From contig RPFO01000065.1 in assembly GCA_009746045.1 (NCBI GenBank), positions 8,184,741 to 8,248,740 of the forward strand: a stretch of 64,000 bases of DNA. Reading direction: 5' to 3'. Position 1 is the first letter of the stretch. Each line of letters opens with the position of its first letter. The stretch comes from Mesostigma viride (lineage: Eukaryota; Streptophyta; Mesostigmatophyceae; Mesostigmatales; Mesostigmataceae). The notes under the pieces were generated by a model. The model saw only the letters and a list, made by a program, of their open reading frames with translations, had not been told where the DNA came from and did not search any database. A program made the translations under genes and the position numbers. Shown piece by piece: positions 10,466 through 21,194 of this stretch.

Positions 10466-12068
10466 ATGTCTGAAGTGAGGCGGCCCTCGTTGTCCATAGG
10501 GCCCAAGTTTTCCGTCATTGCATCTGGTCTCCAACCAGGCGAGCCATCGCTGACAGGCGTGGGTCGAGGAGCGTCACTGTCGCCCAGGATTCCAAGCGCG
10601 CGAACGAGTCCTGTGCGAGTGCATCATCTTCATTTCTTTTCCCGCTAAATACCACGCCTGGAAGAGACGGGACCAGACTTGCAGCGGATCGCCTCTCAGC
10701 AGCTAAAATCAGATTATTACACGATGAACAACACGCAGCGATGTATAGAAAGATGGTGGAGGAGGTGGAACAGGATGTGGGAAGACTTCGTCAGAGAATT
10801 GAGGAGGAGGAGGCGGCCATGCGTGACATGGTTGCTGGATTGGGGAGAGAGGCTCCTCGGTTGGGTGACGGAAGGGTTTTACCTAATAGTACCGCAGTTA
10901 CTACGAGGAATGAGACGCAGGATAGCGATAGGCAGGATCCAGCGCAGACGACCTCGGTCACCTTCACCACCCCCGCCAGCGACGTCCCCGTGACCGTCAC
11001 TATACCACCGCATCAAGGTTCCGCCCCGCCATTTCCAAAAATCGAATCCGTAGACAAGCTGTCGCTCACCAATCTAACCCACCGCAGTTTCGATCATTTC
11101 TCTACTCGATTCCAGGATGTGTTCGCTATCCACTTTGCTAACTACGGCAAACGAGCGGAAGAACGACTTTCCCTGGACATCCAGAAGAAGATGGTTCGAC
11201 AGCGAATGAGCGACAGTGCAGCCGACAGGTTTGATGAGTTTTTACGATCCTCGGCAGGTAATACTTGCAAGGATTTGCCATCTCTCATGCTTTCATTTCG
11301 ACGTTTTCTCCTTCCCCAGGACCAGCTCCGTCTGGACCGGGACGCGTTGGCCAACTGTACTCAGTCGGCCTGACACTACCACAATATGTAGAGACGTTTA
11401 CCAACCTGAGGGCCAAAATCCCCCAGTGCTCTGATTCTGAAGCTCTTCACAGGTTTCTGCATGGGCTCTCCCCTCAAGTCAGGGTGGATATTGACAAGCA
11501 TTTCTCCCCTTTCGACTATGTCGAGTGGAAGTGGGATACTGTGCTGTCTTATGCCCTCACGCTGTGCCGTGTCCCTGACTTTTCCCTCAAGTGGGAGCCT
11601 GCTGCAGGCAACCAGGCGCCTGCTGTTAAGAAGCCCCTGAACCAGCTGAACGCTGTGATGGAGGAGCTCAGTGCCATGGAGCAGTCCAAAGGAGCCTGTT
11701 TCACGTGTGGCCAGCTGGGACACTTTGCACGGGATTGCCCCAAGCGAGACCAGTTCCCAGGCGACACCAAGGGTCCTCAGGGGGTTCTTCCATTCACCAG
11801 ACCATCCACCTTCCCTCCTGGGGTGAGCCAGAGCGACCACAGGGCACAGCCTGGGTTTAGACCCAACTTCCAGGCTTCGGGCAAGGGACCATTCCAGCCC
11901 AAGGGCTTCAGCAGGCAAGACAGGCGTCGGATGGTCAACGCCCTGTGGCACCTCCTAGCAGAGGAGGAGGAGGGAGAAGGGGAGGCAGACGGCATAGAGG
12001 ATCAGCAGGTGCAGCCTTCAGTGGGGAGCTCGTCTTCAGATCATCCTCCTGAGCTGCCAAAAAACTAG
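10466..12068 (+). CDS. gag polyprotein (frame-broken)
   Basis: Capsid/nucleocapsid precursor of the gypsy element. The ATG at 10466 gives MSEVRRPSLSIGPKFSV. The coherent frame then shifts near 10640 to a segment containing RLAADRLSAAKIRLLHDEQH and a coiled-coil-like region (VEEVEQDVGRLRQRIEEEE, about 10750-10810). A second break near 11345 (apparent one-base deletion) leads to LTLPQYVETFTNLRAKIP. The nucleocapsid CCHC knuckle CFTCGQLGHFARDC is near 11698-11740. The frame ends at TAG 12066-12068, directly after an AAAAAAC heptamer that would shift ribosomes into pol. The two internal breaks could be real mutations or consensus errors. Confidence 0.85.
12059..12065 (+). promoter_or_regulatory. 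-1 ribosomal frameshift slippery site A_AAA_AAC
   Basis: In the gag frame the codons are CCA AAA AAC TAG, so the heptamer sits exactly in the X_XXY_YYZ register. A one-base backward slip reads on as CTA GTG GAG, the protease frame, just before the gag stop. AAAAAAC is a known retroviral gag-pro shift site. A downstream pseudoknot was not modelled. Confidence 0.75.
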
Positions 12069-14366
12069 TGGAGCCCCCAGGACTACGTCCAGCGGTGGAG
12101 TTAACTGGTTTGCCTGCTGTGCATGTCCGTCCTGTGAACAACTTGTCTGCCTCTGATTCCACCACCCCATTGGGCCCTCCTATTCCCAGTCAACTCTTGA
12201 AGTTCCAGGCTAGGCTGTTGAACGTGCCAGTCCCTTTGGCTCAGCCTTTATGTCTCTTCATGATTGACTCAGGTGCAGGAAGTAACTACATTTCCACTTC
12301 CTTGGTGCAGGAGCTGCATCTACCAGTGCTCCCCACCCTGTGCCTGTTAAGGTCCAATATTCTGATGGTAGGCAGAGTAACTCACCTGGCTACGTGCAAC
12401 TGCTTTTTCAAGTGTGCTCACGTCAAACCTTGTCTGTCACAGCAGATGTCATTCCACTCACTGCTGCTGATGTGATTCTGGGGATGCCATGGTTGGAGTC
12501 TGCTAATCCTGCCATCTTGTGGTCTGAGAAGGTGGTGCAGTTTCAGGATGGGTCAGTGTGGGACGCCACCACAGTGATTAAGGGGGGAGAAAGACCAGTC
12601 ACAGAGTGCTGTTCTACTAATGAGGCTGTCAATGATGGGAGAGGGGTTGCAGGTGCCAAGGAGGACGTCAAGGTGCCTTCACTGGAAGAGAAACGTGCTG
12701 CATTACTTAAGCACGTATGGTCTGCCAATCACACCTTGTCTTACCTGGCTACTTACCCAGTGGAACACGTCTTTCTCTTACAGCTGGTTCCTAACTCACC
12801 CTCTGATGAGACTCATGGCCACACGGTGAATGCTGTGAACCCAGTACCAGCTGTCACAGAGGAGGAGCAGAAGCTGCATGATGCCCTTTTGGACAGGTTT
12901 GCTGCCATTTTTGAGGACAAAATGCCACAGTACCCTCCTGAAGGGCCAATCACTCATGTCATCAAGCTTGTGGATGGTGCCAGGCCTCCCTTTGTTCCCA
13001 TGTACAGGATGGGGCCAGCTGAGATGGCAGAGCTGAAGGTGATCTTGACAGGCTGTTGGAAGCTGGACTCATTCTTCCTGCCAATAGTCCTTTCAGCTCT
13101 GGGTGTTTGCTTGTCCCCAAGCATGATGGTGGATGGCGGTTGTGCATTGATCTGAGAGGCCTGAACAAGGTCACAGTGAAGTCCAAGTATCCCTTGCCAC
13201 GGATTGATGAGCTGCTAGAGAGGACAGCTGGATCATCTTACTTCACCAAGTTTGACCTTAGACACGCGTTCTGGCAGATCAGGATAGCTACTGAGGACAT
13301 TCCAAAAACTGCATTCTCCACACCCTGGGGTCAGTTCCAGTGGACTGTGATGCCCATGGGGGCCTCCAACAGCCCAGCTACTATGCAGATGTTTGTGAAT
13401 GCTATCTTTGGCCATCTGACAGGGAACTCTCTGCCTCAGATCTCCCCTGATCTCAGGAATCCCAGGTTCAAAGACATTGCCCACCTGTGTGACCCTGCAA
13501 GACCCGTGTTCAGGACCTGCGTGGTGGCCTACATGGACGACATCCTGGTGCACTCAAAGACGTTCAAGGAGCATCTGGAGAACGTGGAGGAGGTCCTGAA
13601 GGTCATCCAGCACTACCACTTGTCTGTCAAGAGGTCTAAGGTGGAGTGGGGGCATGAAGTGGGGTTCCTAGGGTACAAGTTGAGTTCCTTGGGTATGACA
13701 CCTGACAATGCTAAGATTGCTGCCATCCTTGAGTGGCCTGTGTTGCAGTCTGCACATGATGTCAAGTCCTTCCTGGGCATGGTGGGGTGGTACAGGCGTT
13801 TTATCCCTGACATGGCTGCCATCTCCACCCCCTTGCTTGAGTTAATCAAGAAGGATGTTCAGTTTGAGTGGACAGATAGGTGTCAGCAGGCCTTTGACCT
13901 GTTGAAGCAGAAGCTCACATCCACCCCTGTGCTAGTGGGTCCCAATCCAGATCTACCTTATCAGGTTAGGTCAGATGCCTCTCAAGGCGCCATAGGTGCT
14001 GTGCTGATGCAAGACCATGGCTATGGACCACAGCCAGTGGAGTACATGTCTAAAACCATGAGCTCAGCTGAACGTAACTACCCTGTACACGAGCAGGAGT
14101 TGCTGGGTTTAGTGGTAGCATGTCACAAGTGGGAGCATCTGTTGAAAGGAGCTCAGTTTTCTGTGGCTAGCAGTGCTACAGATGGGCTAGGGCAAGAGTC
14201 TATCACACTGATGACTGACCACAGGCCCTTGGTGCATGTGCTAGAACAGAGTAGGATGAGTAAGAGGATGGCTGGGTGGATGGAGTACCTAGGGGGATTC
14301 TATCCTTTCTCTGTGCAGTATGTCCCAGGCTCACAGAATGTGGTGCCAGACGCCCTCTCTAGGAGA
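12065..14366 (+). CDS. pol, first part: protease, reverse transcriptase, RNase H (interrupted)
   Basis: The aspartic protease has the active site IDSGAGSNYIS (Asp codon 12266) and ends with DVILGMPWLES. A one-base break near 12340 changes frame. RT begins around AIFEDKMPQYPPEGPITHVI, breaks again near 13050 and then is clean: WRLCIDLRGLNK, FTKFDLRHAFWQI (Asp codon 13254), YMDD at 13530-13541, FLGYKLSSLGM. The RNase H region has VRSDASQGAIGAVL (Asp codon 13974), HEQELLG and LMTDHRPL, and ends VVPDALSRR. The frame is cut at 14366 by insert 1 and resumes at 32206. Both breaks look like loss of one G from a GG pair. Confidence 0.92.
14364..14366. repeat. Target-site duplication AGA of insert 1
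   Basis: AGA precedes the GGGTGG terminus and follows the opposite terminus at 32203-32205. Deleting the insert plus one AGA gives the codons AGG AGA AGG GAT CTG in the pol frame. Confidence 0.75.
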
Positions 14367-14395
14367 GGGTGGTTTTACCGGATTAGGATACATTT

Positions 14396-14925
14396 TTTTG
14401 TCTAGGATACATTTGATGCACTGTGCAGTTTTCAGATGTGTTTGTGGGGGTTGATTGCGCCTAGCATGCATTTTATTGAAGCAATGAGTTTCCCAAGATA
14501 TACATTATATAAACTAAGACAATTGACCCATTAACGCAATGAGACAACATCAATGAGACAACATATGCCAATTGAAGGCTGCCCGCAACTTTATTCCAAG
14601 TTCATTATTATATGATTCCAAGACCATAACTCTTCCAAGACCGTACATCTTCAAGATATAGCACTACAGACACCCACGCGGCTTCCGCGGTCATCACGCT
14701 CCTCCTCCAAGACAACTCAACCTTACAGGACGTTGGGCCATCATACGTCCGGAATAATTGTGTCACTTATTACATAACCAAACTTTTTGAGGGATCGCCA
14801 TGGTTGCATGGTTTCAACACATGCGCCCTGCACTCATGTGCATCAAAGGTGTTGCGTAGTGCCAACTCAGTGTCAAAGAACTGATTCAATAATATTTCCC
14901 GTATGGCCATGAAGGCCCACATGAG
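14396..14925. other. Left subterminal region of insert 1
   Basis: Noncoding, of normal composition, with the start of the TIR repeated imperfectly (AGGATACATTTGATG at about 14404). The whole of 14367-15152 recurs inverted at 22499-23284. Confidence 0.6.
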
Positions 14926-15005
14926 TTAAACATGGCCGAGAGTGATTGCATCATCCTTCTTGGCGACATCGGTCTTGACGACGTCGATGGGGAAGACGGC
15001 AGCAC
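14926..15005 (-). CDS. Putative terminal exon of a minus-strand gene in insert 1
   Basis: A minus-strand 3' splice site (TTCACATGCAG) is followed by an 80-nt exon encoding AAVFPIDVVKTDVAKKDDAI and then LGHV and a stop at 14926-14928. Between it and the likely first exon of the same gene (start near 15787) the sequence has become CAGCCACG satellite, so the gene is broken in this unit. The intact-looking upstream exon is in unit 2 (24958-25493). Function unknown. Confidence 0.4.
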
Positions 15006-15152
15006 CTGCATGTGAACAAAAGAATCCATGAACTGTGGCATCCAAAGGCAACAACATATTAGCATCCCATTGAACACGAAGCCACGCTGACCCGGCCATC
15101 CAGCCGCCCACGCAGCCACAGAGCCAGCCAGCCACGCAGTGACGCACCCACC

Positions 15153-15480
15153 GGCAGCCACACATCCACGCATCCACGCACCCGGCACCCCCCCCCCCCA
15201 GCCAGCCACGCAGCCACGCAGCCACGCAGCCACGCAGCAGCGCAGCCACGCAGCCACACAGCCACGCACCCTCCTTTCCAGCCACGCAGCCACGCAGCCA
15301 CGCAGCCACGCAGCCACGCAGCAGCGCAGCTACACGCAGCCACACAGCCACGCACCCTCCTTTCCAGCCAAGCAGCCACGCAGCCACGCAGCCACGCAGC
15401 CACGCAGCAGCGCAGCCACGCAGCCACACAGCCACGCACCCTTTCCAGCCACGCAGCCACGCAAACCAAGCTCAGCAACG
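15153..15480. repeat. CAGCCACG minisatellite, unit 1
   Basis: Built from the 8-mer CAGCCACG with CAGCAGCG variants and a recurring CACCCTCCTTTCCAGCC block. Because the unit is not a multiple of three it gives long open frames on both strands (repeating AWLRGCVA on the minus strand), which are artefacts of the repeat. Confidence 0.9.
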
Positions 15481-15787
15481 CTTCTTGCCACGCACCTCCA
15501 TAGCCAAGCATCTCTCTCAGCGTCGCAGCCACGCAGCCACCAGCACGCAGCCACGCAGCGGCGGCAGCGGCTGGGCCACGCTCAGCGCAGCCACGCAGCC
15601 ACGCAGCCGCAGCAGCGCACCACGCCACACAGCCACGCACCCTGGTTTGCAGCCACGCAGCCACGCAGCCTACTTTCCATGCACCAGCATTTCTTTCCAG
15701 CACCCATTTTCCACGCATCGCCCCGGCACGCAGCCACACAGCAACGCAATTCGTCCAGCCATCGCTTCGGCTATCAGCATCGGGCAT
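15478..15787 (-). pseudogene. Satellite-eroded copy of the polyQ-protein exon
   Basis: Collinear with 25197-25493 in unit 2. Shared blocks such as CTCCATAGC, CATCTCTCTC, GGCGGCAGCGGCTGGG, AGCACCCATTTTC and CATCGCTTCGGCTATCAGC keep their order. The stretches between them are replaced by CAGCCACG satellite words. The minus-strand start MPDADSRSD survives at 15787, after which the reading frame turns into satellite peptide. The exon is therefore destroyed here although the flanks are nearly identical to unit 2. Confidence 0.7.
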
Positions 15788-15959
15788 AGTTCCCGTGGCT
15801 AGTGCCCATCATTCTTTCCACCTTGAGCGGGGCGAAGTCACGAATTCAAGCGCGAAGTGCATTTGAATCAAGCGGGAACTGGGTGACACTGCTTGAAGAC
15901 GTGCAGCTCCAAGGCATGCAAATGATGCAATGTATGAAAGATACGATACGCAAAGTTCA

Positions 15960-17165
15960 GGTGTTCAGGTGAAGCCGTGAAGACGTGGTGAAGACAGGTG
16001 AAGACGCGGTGAAGACGTGAAGACGTGAAGACGTGAAGACGTGAAGACACGATACGGCAAGTTCAGGTGAAGTTCAGGTGTTCAGGTGAAGCCGTGAAGA
16101 CGTGAAGCCGTGAAGCCGTGAAGACGTGGTGAAGACAGGTGAAGACGCGGTGAAGACGTGAAGACGTGAAGACGTGAAGACGTGAAGACGTGAAGACACG
16201 ATACGGCAAGTTCAGGTGAAGTTCAGGTGTTCAGGTGAAGCCGTGAAGACGTGAAGCCGTGAGGCCGTGAAGACGTGGTGAAGACAGGTGAAGACGCGGT
16301 GAAGACGTGAAGACGTGAAGACGTGAAGACGTGAAGACGTGAAGACACGATACGGCAAGTTCAGGTGAAGTTCAGGTGTTCAGGTGAAGCCGTGAAGACG
16401 TGAAGCCGTGAAGCCGTGAAGACGTGGTGAAGACAGGTGAAGACGCGGTGAAGACGTGAAGACGTGAAGACGTGAAGACGTGAAGACGTGAAGACACGAT
16501 ACGGCAAGTTCAGGTGAAGTTCAGGTGTTCAGGTGAAGCCGTGAAGACGTGAAGCCGTGAAGCCGTGAAGACGTGGTGAAGACAGGTGAAGACGCGGTGA
16601 AGACGTGAAGACGTGAAGACGTGAAGACGTGAAGACACGATACGGCAAGTTCAGGTGAAGTTCAGGTGTTCAGGTGAAGCCGTGAAGACGTGAAGACGCG
16701 AAGACGTGAAGACGTGGTGAAGACAGGTGAAGACGCGGTGAAGACGTGAAGACGTGAAGACGTGAAGACGTGAAGACGTGAAGACACGATACGGCAAGTT
16801 CAGGTGAAGTTCAGGTGTTCAGGTGAAGCCGTGAAGACGTGAAGCCGTGAAGCCGTGAAGACGTGGTGAAGACAGGTGAAGACGCGGTGAAGACGTGAAG
16901 ACGTGAAGACGTGAAGACGTGAAGACACGATACGGCAAGTTCAGGTGAAGTTCAGGTGTTCAGGTGAAGCCGTGAAGACGTGAAGACGCGAAGACGTGAA
17001 GACGTGGTGAAGACAGGTGAAGACGCGGTGAAGACGTGAAGACGTGAAGACGTGCATGCAAGGTATCAAAGATACGATACGCCGCAAGTTCAGGTGAAGT
17101 CGTGAAGACGTGAAGACGTGAAGACGTGAAGACGTGAAGACGTGAAGACGTGAAGACGTGAAGAC
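15960..17165. repeat. GTGAAGACG minisatellite with about 149-bp higher-order unit, unit 1
   Basis: The base unit GTGAAGACG and the variants GTGAAGCCG and GTGAAGACAG are arranged in a higher-order repeat. CACGATACGGCAAGTTCAGG recurs at about 16048, 16197, 16346, 16495, 16636, 16785 and 16926, spaced 149 or about 141 bp apart. The minus-strand frames repeat SSRLHVFT and are not taken as genes. Confidence 0.93.
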
Positions 17166-17698
17166 CAGGACTGACACGTGAAGACTGGGACGTGAAGGCA
17201 AGTTGCAGCACTCGGCCGCTGCAGTCGCACGCAGGTAGAAACGAGTATTGCTGCTTGAATCTGTCAAGACCCCATCGAATGTAAAACAGGTTTTTCGTAA
17301 AGAAATCCGATTTGTGGGCGGGCTTTACATATTGCTTCTGTCCAAGCACTACCGGATGTAAAACAGTATACTTCTTGAAGAAATAAGTTGGGGCTTTGTT
17401 GGGCGTCACATTTGACCGGTGGGCGGAGTTTCCTGCTTCTGTGAAGGCGCCATCGAATGTAGATCAGTAGATTTTCTAAAGAAATCTGAGTTGTGGGCGG
17501 GGCCTTTATTGCTTGTGTCCATCCACCACCGGATGTAGAACAGTAGACTTATTGAAGGTGAATCACGATACAACAGCTGTAGTTGACAACATCATGACCG
17601 GCACATCTTTCCCCCACCGCTGCTCAACCCGGTCCCCCCCAAACTCCTCCACACTTGCCCACCTTTCCACCCTCCTCCACGGCCCGTTGTGTTTGCAG
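17166..17698. repeat. Diverged about 180-bp tandem pair in the upstream region of the spliced gene, unit 1
   Basis: Two related blocks (about 17268-17375 and 17448-17555) share CATCGAATGTA, AAAGAAATC, TGTGGGCGGG, TTGCTT and CCGGATGTA in the same order. No coding evidence. They precede the first recognisable exon at 17699. Confidence 0.7.
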
Positions 17699-20600
17699 GC
17701 GTCGGCACAAAGGGAGGAGGCCGTGCGAGCCGGGAAACTCACGGTATGGTTTGATTTCTAGTTTTGTATTAGGACCCTAGGGTAGCTATGTTATATAGGC
17801 ATGTCTGACAGCATAGCTCACCATTTCATTACCATGGGATGCTGAGCATACCATTTCCAGAGAGGTAAGTCAGTCACTCTTCGCAGTTGACAAGTCAGAG
17901 AAAGCAATCAAGTGCAGCGTTCACAACTCTTGCCGCTCGTAACCTTTTGTCTGCCCTGTTTGGCAGCTCCCTGTCTTTGCTTTCTCTCGTATTTCTTTCT
18001 TTTGTCTCTTTTCTACATCTTTCTTTGCTAATTCTTGAATATATGATGCTATTGTAGCATCCTTCTAGCGCGGATCGCTCTTAATATCCTTCTCGCGCAC
18101 GTTTCCTCGCTTTTTCTCATGTAAGAGCGTCTTCCCTGCCCATGCAGCGTGTACCTGGTGTGTGTGGCTCTGCCTTGCCAATCACAACTGACCGACATGC
18201 TGGTCAGGCACTGCAGGTCGTTGCCCTTGCGTGTGTGAACCTGCTGTTTTGGCTGTTCCCATGGCCGCTGCGTGTGTCCGTGAATGATACCATGGGAGGG
18301 AGACTTCTCCCATGGGTCCCCTTCGCTGACACTCGTGATGTAGGTTCGCGTCGACTTGTTTCTCTCACTGTGCCCATATTGGCCTCGCACGGCTTTGTCT
18401 CTCATTCCTTGTTTGCATGCGGCGGCGTGTAGACCATCATCTTCATCCGAGACCGCAACAGCAAGGGCCAGGAGGTGAGTAATTGCTGAGGGCATGGCTC
18501 CTATCCCTTGATGAGTCTAGCGCCATGTACCACCCTCTATGCCTGCATATAGGTGACGCATTGAAAATGCAAGCATCTTACTAGAAGTAGCACGGGCCTC
18601 CGAGGTGAGATTCTGCGCAGGCCTCATGATCCCAATGGACCTGCGAAGCGCATGGCGCGCATGGGCGGCCGGCCGGCGCAGCTGGCATGCGGCGGGGCGG
18701 GGCTGTCGACGGGCGGCGGGGCAGGGCCGTCGGCGCGCGGGGGCCAGCGGCGCTGCCGGTGCGCGCGGGCGGCGGGCCGGCGCACCTGGCATGCGGCGGG
18801 GCAGGGCTGTCGACGGGCGGCGGGGCGGGGCAGTCGACGGGCGGCGGGGCAGGGCCAGCGGCGCTGCCGGCGCGCGTGGGCAGCGGGCCGGCGCAGCTGG
18901 CATGCGGCGGGGCGGGGCTGTCGACGGGCGTCGGGGCAGGGCTGTTGACGGGCGGCGGGGCAGGGCCGTCGGCGCGCGGGGGGCCAGCGGCGCTGCCGGC
19001 GCGCGCGGGCGGCGGGCCGGCGCACCTGGCATGCGGTGGGTCGGGGCTGTCGACGGGCGGCGGGGCGGGGCAGTCGACGGGCGGCGGGGCAGGGCCGTCA
19101 GCGCGCGGGGGGCCAGCGGCGCTGCCGGCGCGCGTGGGCGGCGGGCCGGCGCAGCTGGCATGCGGCGGGGCGGGGCAGTCGACAGGCGGCGGGGCGGGGC
19201 AGCCGGTGCGCGGCGGGGCGGCGCCGTCGGCGGGCGGCGAGGTGGCGCAGCCAGCGCGCAGCGAGGTGGCAGCGGCGGCGCAGCCTGCATGCGGCGGGGC
19301 AGGGCTGTCGACGGGCGGCGGGGCGGGGCAGTCGACGGGCGGCGGGGCAGGGCCGTCGGCGCGCGGGGGGCCAGCGGCGCTGCCGGCGCGCATGGGCGGC
19401 GGGCCGGCGCAGCTGGCATGCGGCGGGGCGGGGCTGTCAACGGGCGGCGGGGCAGGGCCGTCGGCGCGCGGGGGGCCAACGGCGCTGCCGGCGCGCGTGG
19501 GCGGCGGGCCGGCGCAGCTGGCATGCGGCGGGGCGGGGCAGCCTGTCGACGGGCTACGGGGCGGGGCAGCCGGCGCGCGGCGGGCCGGCGGCGCAGCCGG
19601 CGGGCGGCGGAGCGGCGGAGCGGCGGAGCGGCACAGCCGGTGCCTGAAAAACGCGGTCGCTCAATGAAGGTGCACCACGCCGTCTTCTTCCAGGTACAGG
19701 GCAACACAGAGACCTGGTTGTCCTACCGGACCACGGAGTCCCAAAAGACGCCGTGGCAGCCCGCGGGGACTCGACAGGAAGGCGCGCCACGGTGCGGGAA
19801 GGCGATGACACAGCCATACAGGTTTGATGCGGAGGGGCGGCCGCTGTTTGGCGTCCGACTTGTGGATCCAGACCGCATTCCGATGTTGCAGGACACCCCA
19901 GCCTTCGCACCATTGAACATGGAGTTTCTGGGGAAGGAGCTGGAGTCGATCAAAACAAGGGTCGAGAAGTTGCCCCATGGCATCTGGCAGTGGTACTTTC
20001 CGCCCGACACCATCAAGCCAAACAAGGCCTTTTTTCGCAAGTCAAGTCCCACATGCCCCTGAGGAGGTGCCTGAGGAGTGGCGCCCTTTGCCGTGGCCAT
20101 CTCGCGCGGACATCTCCGCCCTGCGTGAGCACGATGCAGCGCCTGAACCACCACCGACGCAAGAAGAGCACTTCATGGCGTTGGTCGACGCAGAGGCGGT
20201 GCGCGTCACCCCGCTGGTAGACCGAGTTCGTCATGATGGCCACACACAGCAGGAATGGGCGGCAGAAGACAGGGCCATGGCAGCCAAGGTCGCTTACTTG
20301 AAGCGCATGCAAGGCGTTGAGAAAGGCTCCGCTGTTCTATACTGGCACCCTTCAGCTGGTATTCTCTGCAACTCGAAGCTCACGTGGACTCCAGTCCTCG
20401 TTGGCATCATCAAGGAGGTGGTTGCGAAGGAGGATGGCGGCCAACCTTCTATTGAGCTCTTTGTATACCGCGCTAAGCATTTGCATGACACGTGGCACCC
20501 GTGGAATACAGACATTGCGCAATGGCCCCATCCGCCAACCACTGCGGCGCACACGGTGATCATCACCGCCTCAGACCTCGTCTTGACACAAGTGGTGGGC

Positions 20601-21194
20601 AAGCGAGGTCAGCCGCCCCATGGAGTCTCCTTGGGTGCGAACGAAAAGCTCACCAAGGAGTGCCTAAAGGCGCTGAAGGAGGTGCCCTATGACGCGGAAC
20701 ACCCGGTCGTGAAGTGGCAAGATGCTGAATGCTCGAAGGGCATCGTCGGCATGGCGAAGGCATGCTGGGAAGGCGTAACGCTGCAGGTCAAGAGTGGCAG
20801 CCGCAACCTCGTAGGGCAAGTCGTGTGTCATTGGGCGTCGGAGCGTGTGACATCCGCGGACGGTCGCACCGAAAGCCGGGACGGCAGGTACCATGGTCGT
20901 GTCGCTGTTGTCGACACGCAAAACGACATGGTAGCCATGTACTGGGGTGCCCGTTGGGAGGAGGACGCGGTTTCTTGCGTGCCTCTCCACGAGCTGGAGG
21001 CACAGATCTGCGGGTGCCCCGGTGTGGTCGTCCCTGCGTTGCAAGCGCCGGATATCACCCTGGCCGAGGCTCGATTGCGCGAGATGGTTCCACCCAGCGA
21101 CGTTGTGGCGGAGAACAACAACGCAGGCGCCTCCCGGCGTCGGAAGCGAGCGCTCATCCTTGCCGATGACGATGACGACGACGACGACTGCTGA
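17699..21194 (+). CDS. Spliced gene of unknown function, insert 1 copy 1
   Basis: Three exons are supported. Exon at 17699-17743 (after TTTGCAG, before GTATGG) encodes ASAQREEAVRAGKLT. Exon at 18433-18474 (after GTGTAG, before GTGAGT) encodes TIIFIRDRNSKGQE. A last exon runs from 19694 (after CTTCTTCCAG) to 21194. All three join in phase 0. The last exon reads VQGNTETWLSYRTTESQK and PLFGVRLVDPDRIPML, then changes frame at a T6 run (20030-20035), where five T would keep the frame open. It continues through VLVGIIKEVVAKEDGG and HDTWHPWNTDIAQWP to a basic patch and a run of eight Asp at the C-terminus. Earlier exons were not identified. No catalytic motif recognised; it may be the C-terminal part of the element's transposase or an accessory protein. 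An almost identical copy lies 9706 bp downstream. Confidence 0.6.
18650..19640. repeat. GC-rich minisatellite inside the second intron, unit 1
   Basis: Repeats built from GGCGGGGCAGGGC, GTCGACGGGC, GCGCTGCCGGCGCGCG and CGCAGCTGGCATGCGGCGGG in roughly 100-150-bp composite units. It gives long open frames in several registers on both strands (Ala/Arg/Pro-rich), all repeat artefacts. It lies wholly within the intron 18475-19693. G-run lengths (5 or 6 G near 18740 and 19370) are the main differences from the unit 2 copy. Confidence 0.9.

Noticed and set aside
15960-17165. Regularly spaced repeats that could suggest a CRISPR array
   Set aside because: The spacers are themselves the same 9-bp unit, there are no cas genes, and the context is a eukaryotic transposon.
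16941-17409. Open frames repeating SSRLHVFT
   Set aside because: Translation of the GTGAAGACG minisatellite; no start context, splice sites or conserved flank supports a gene.
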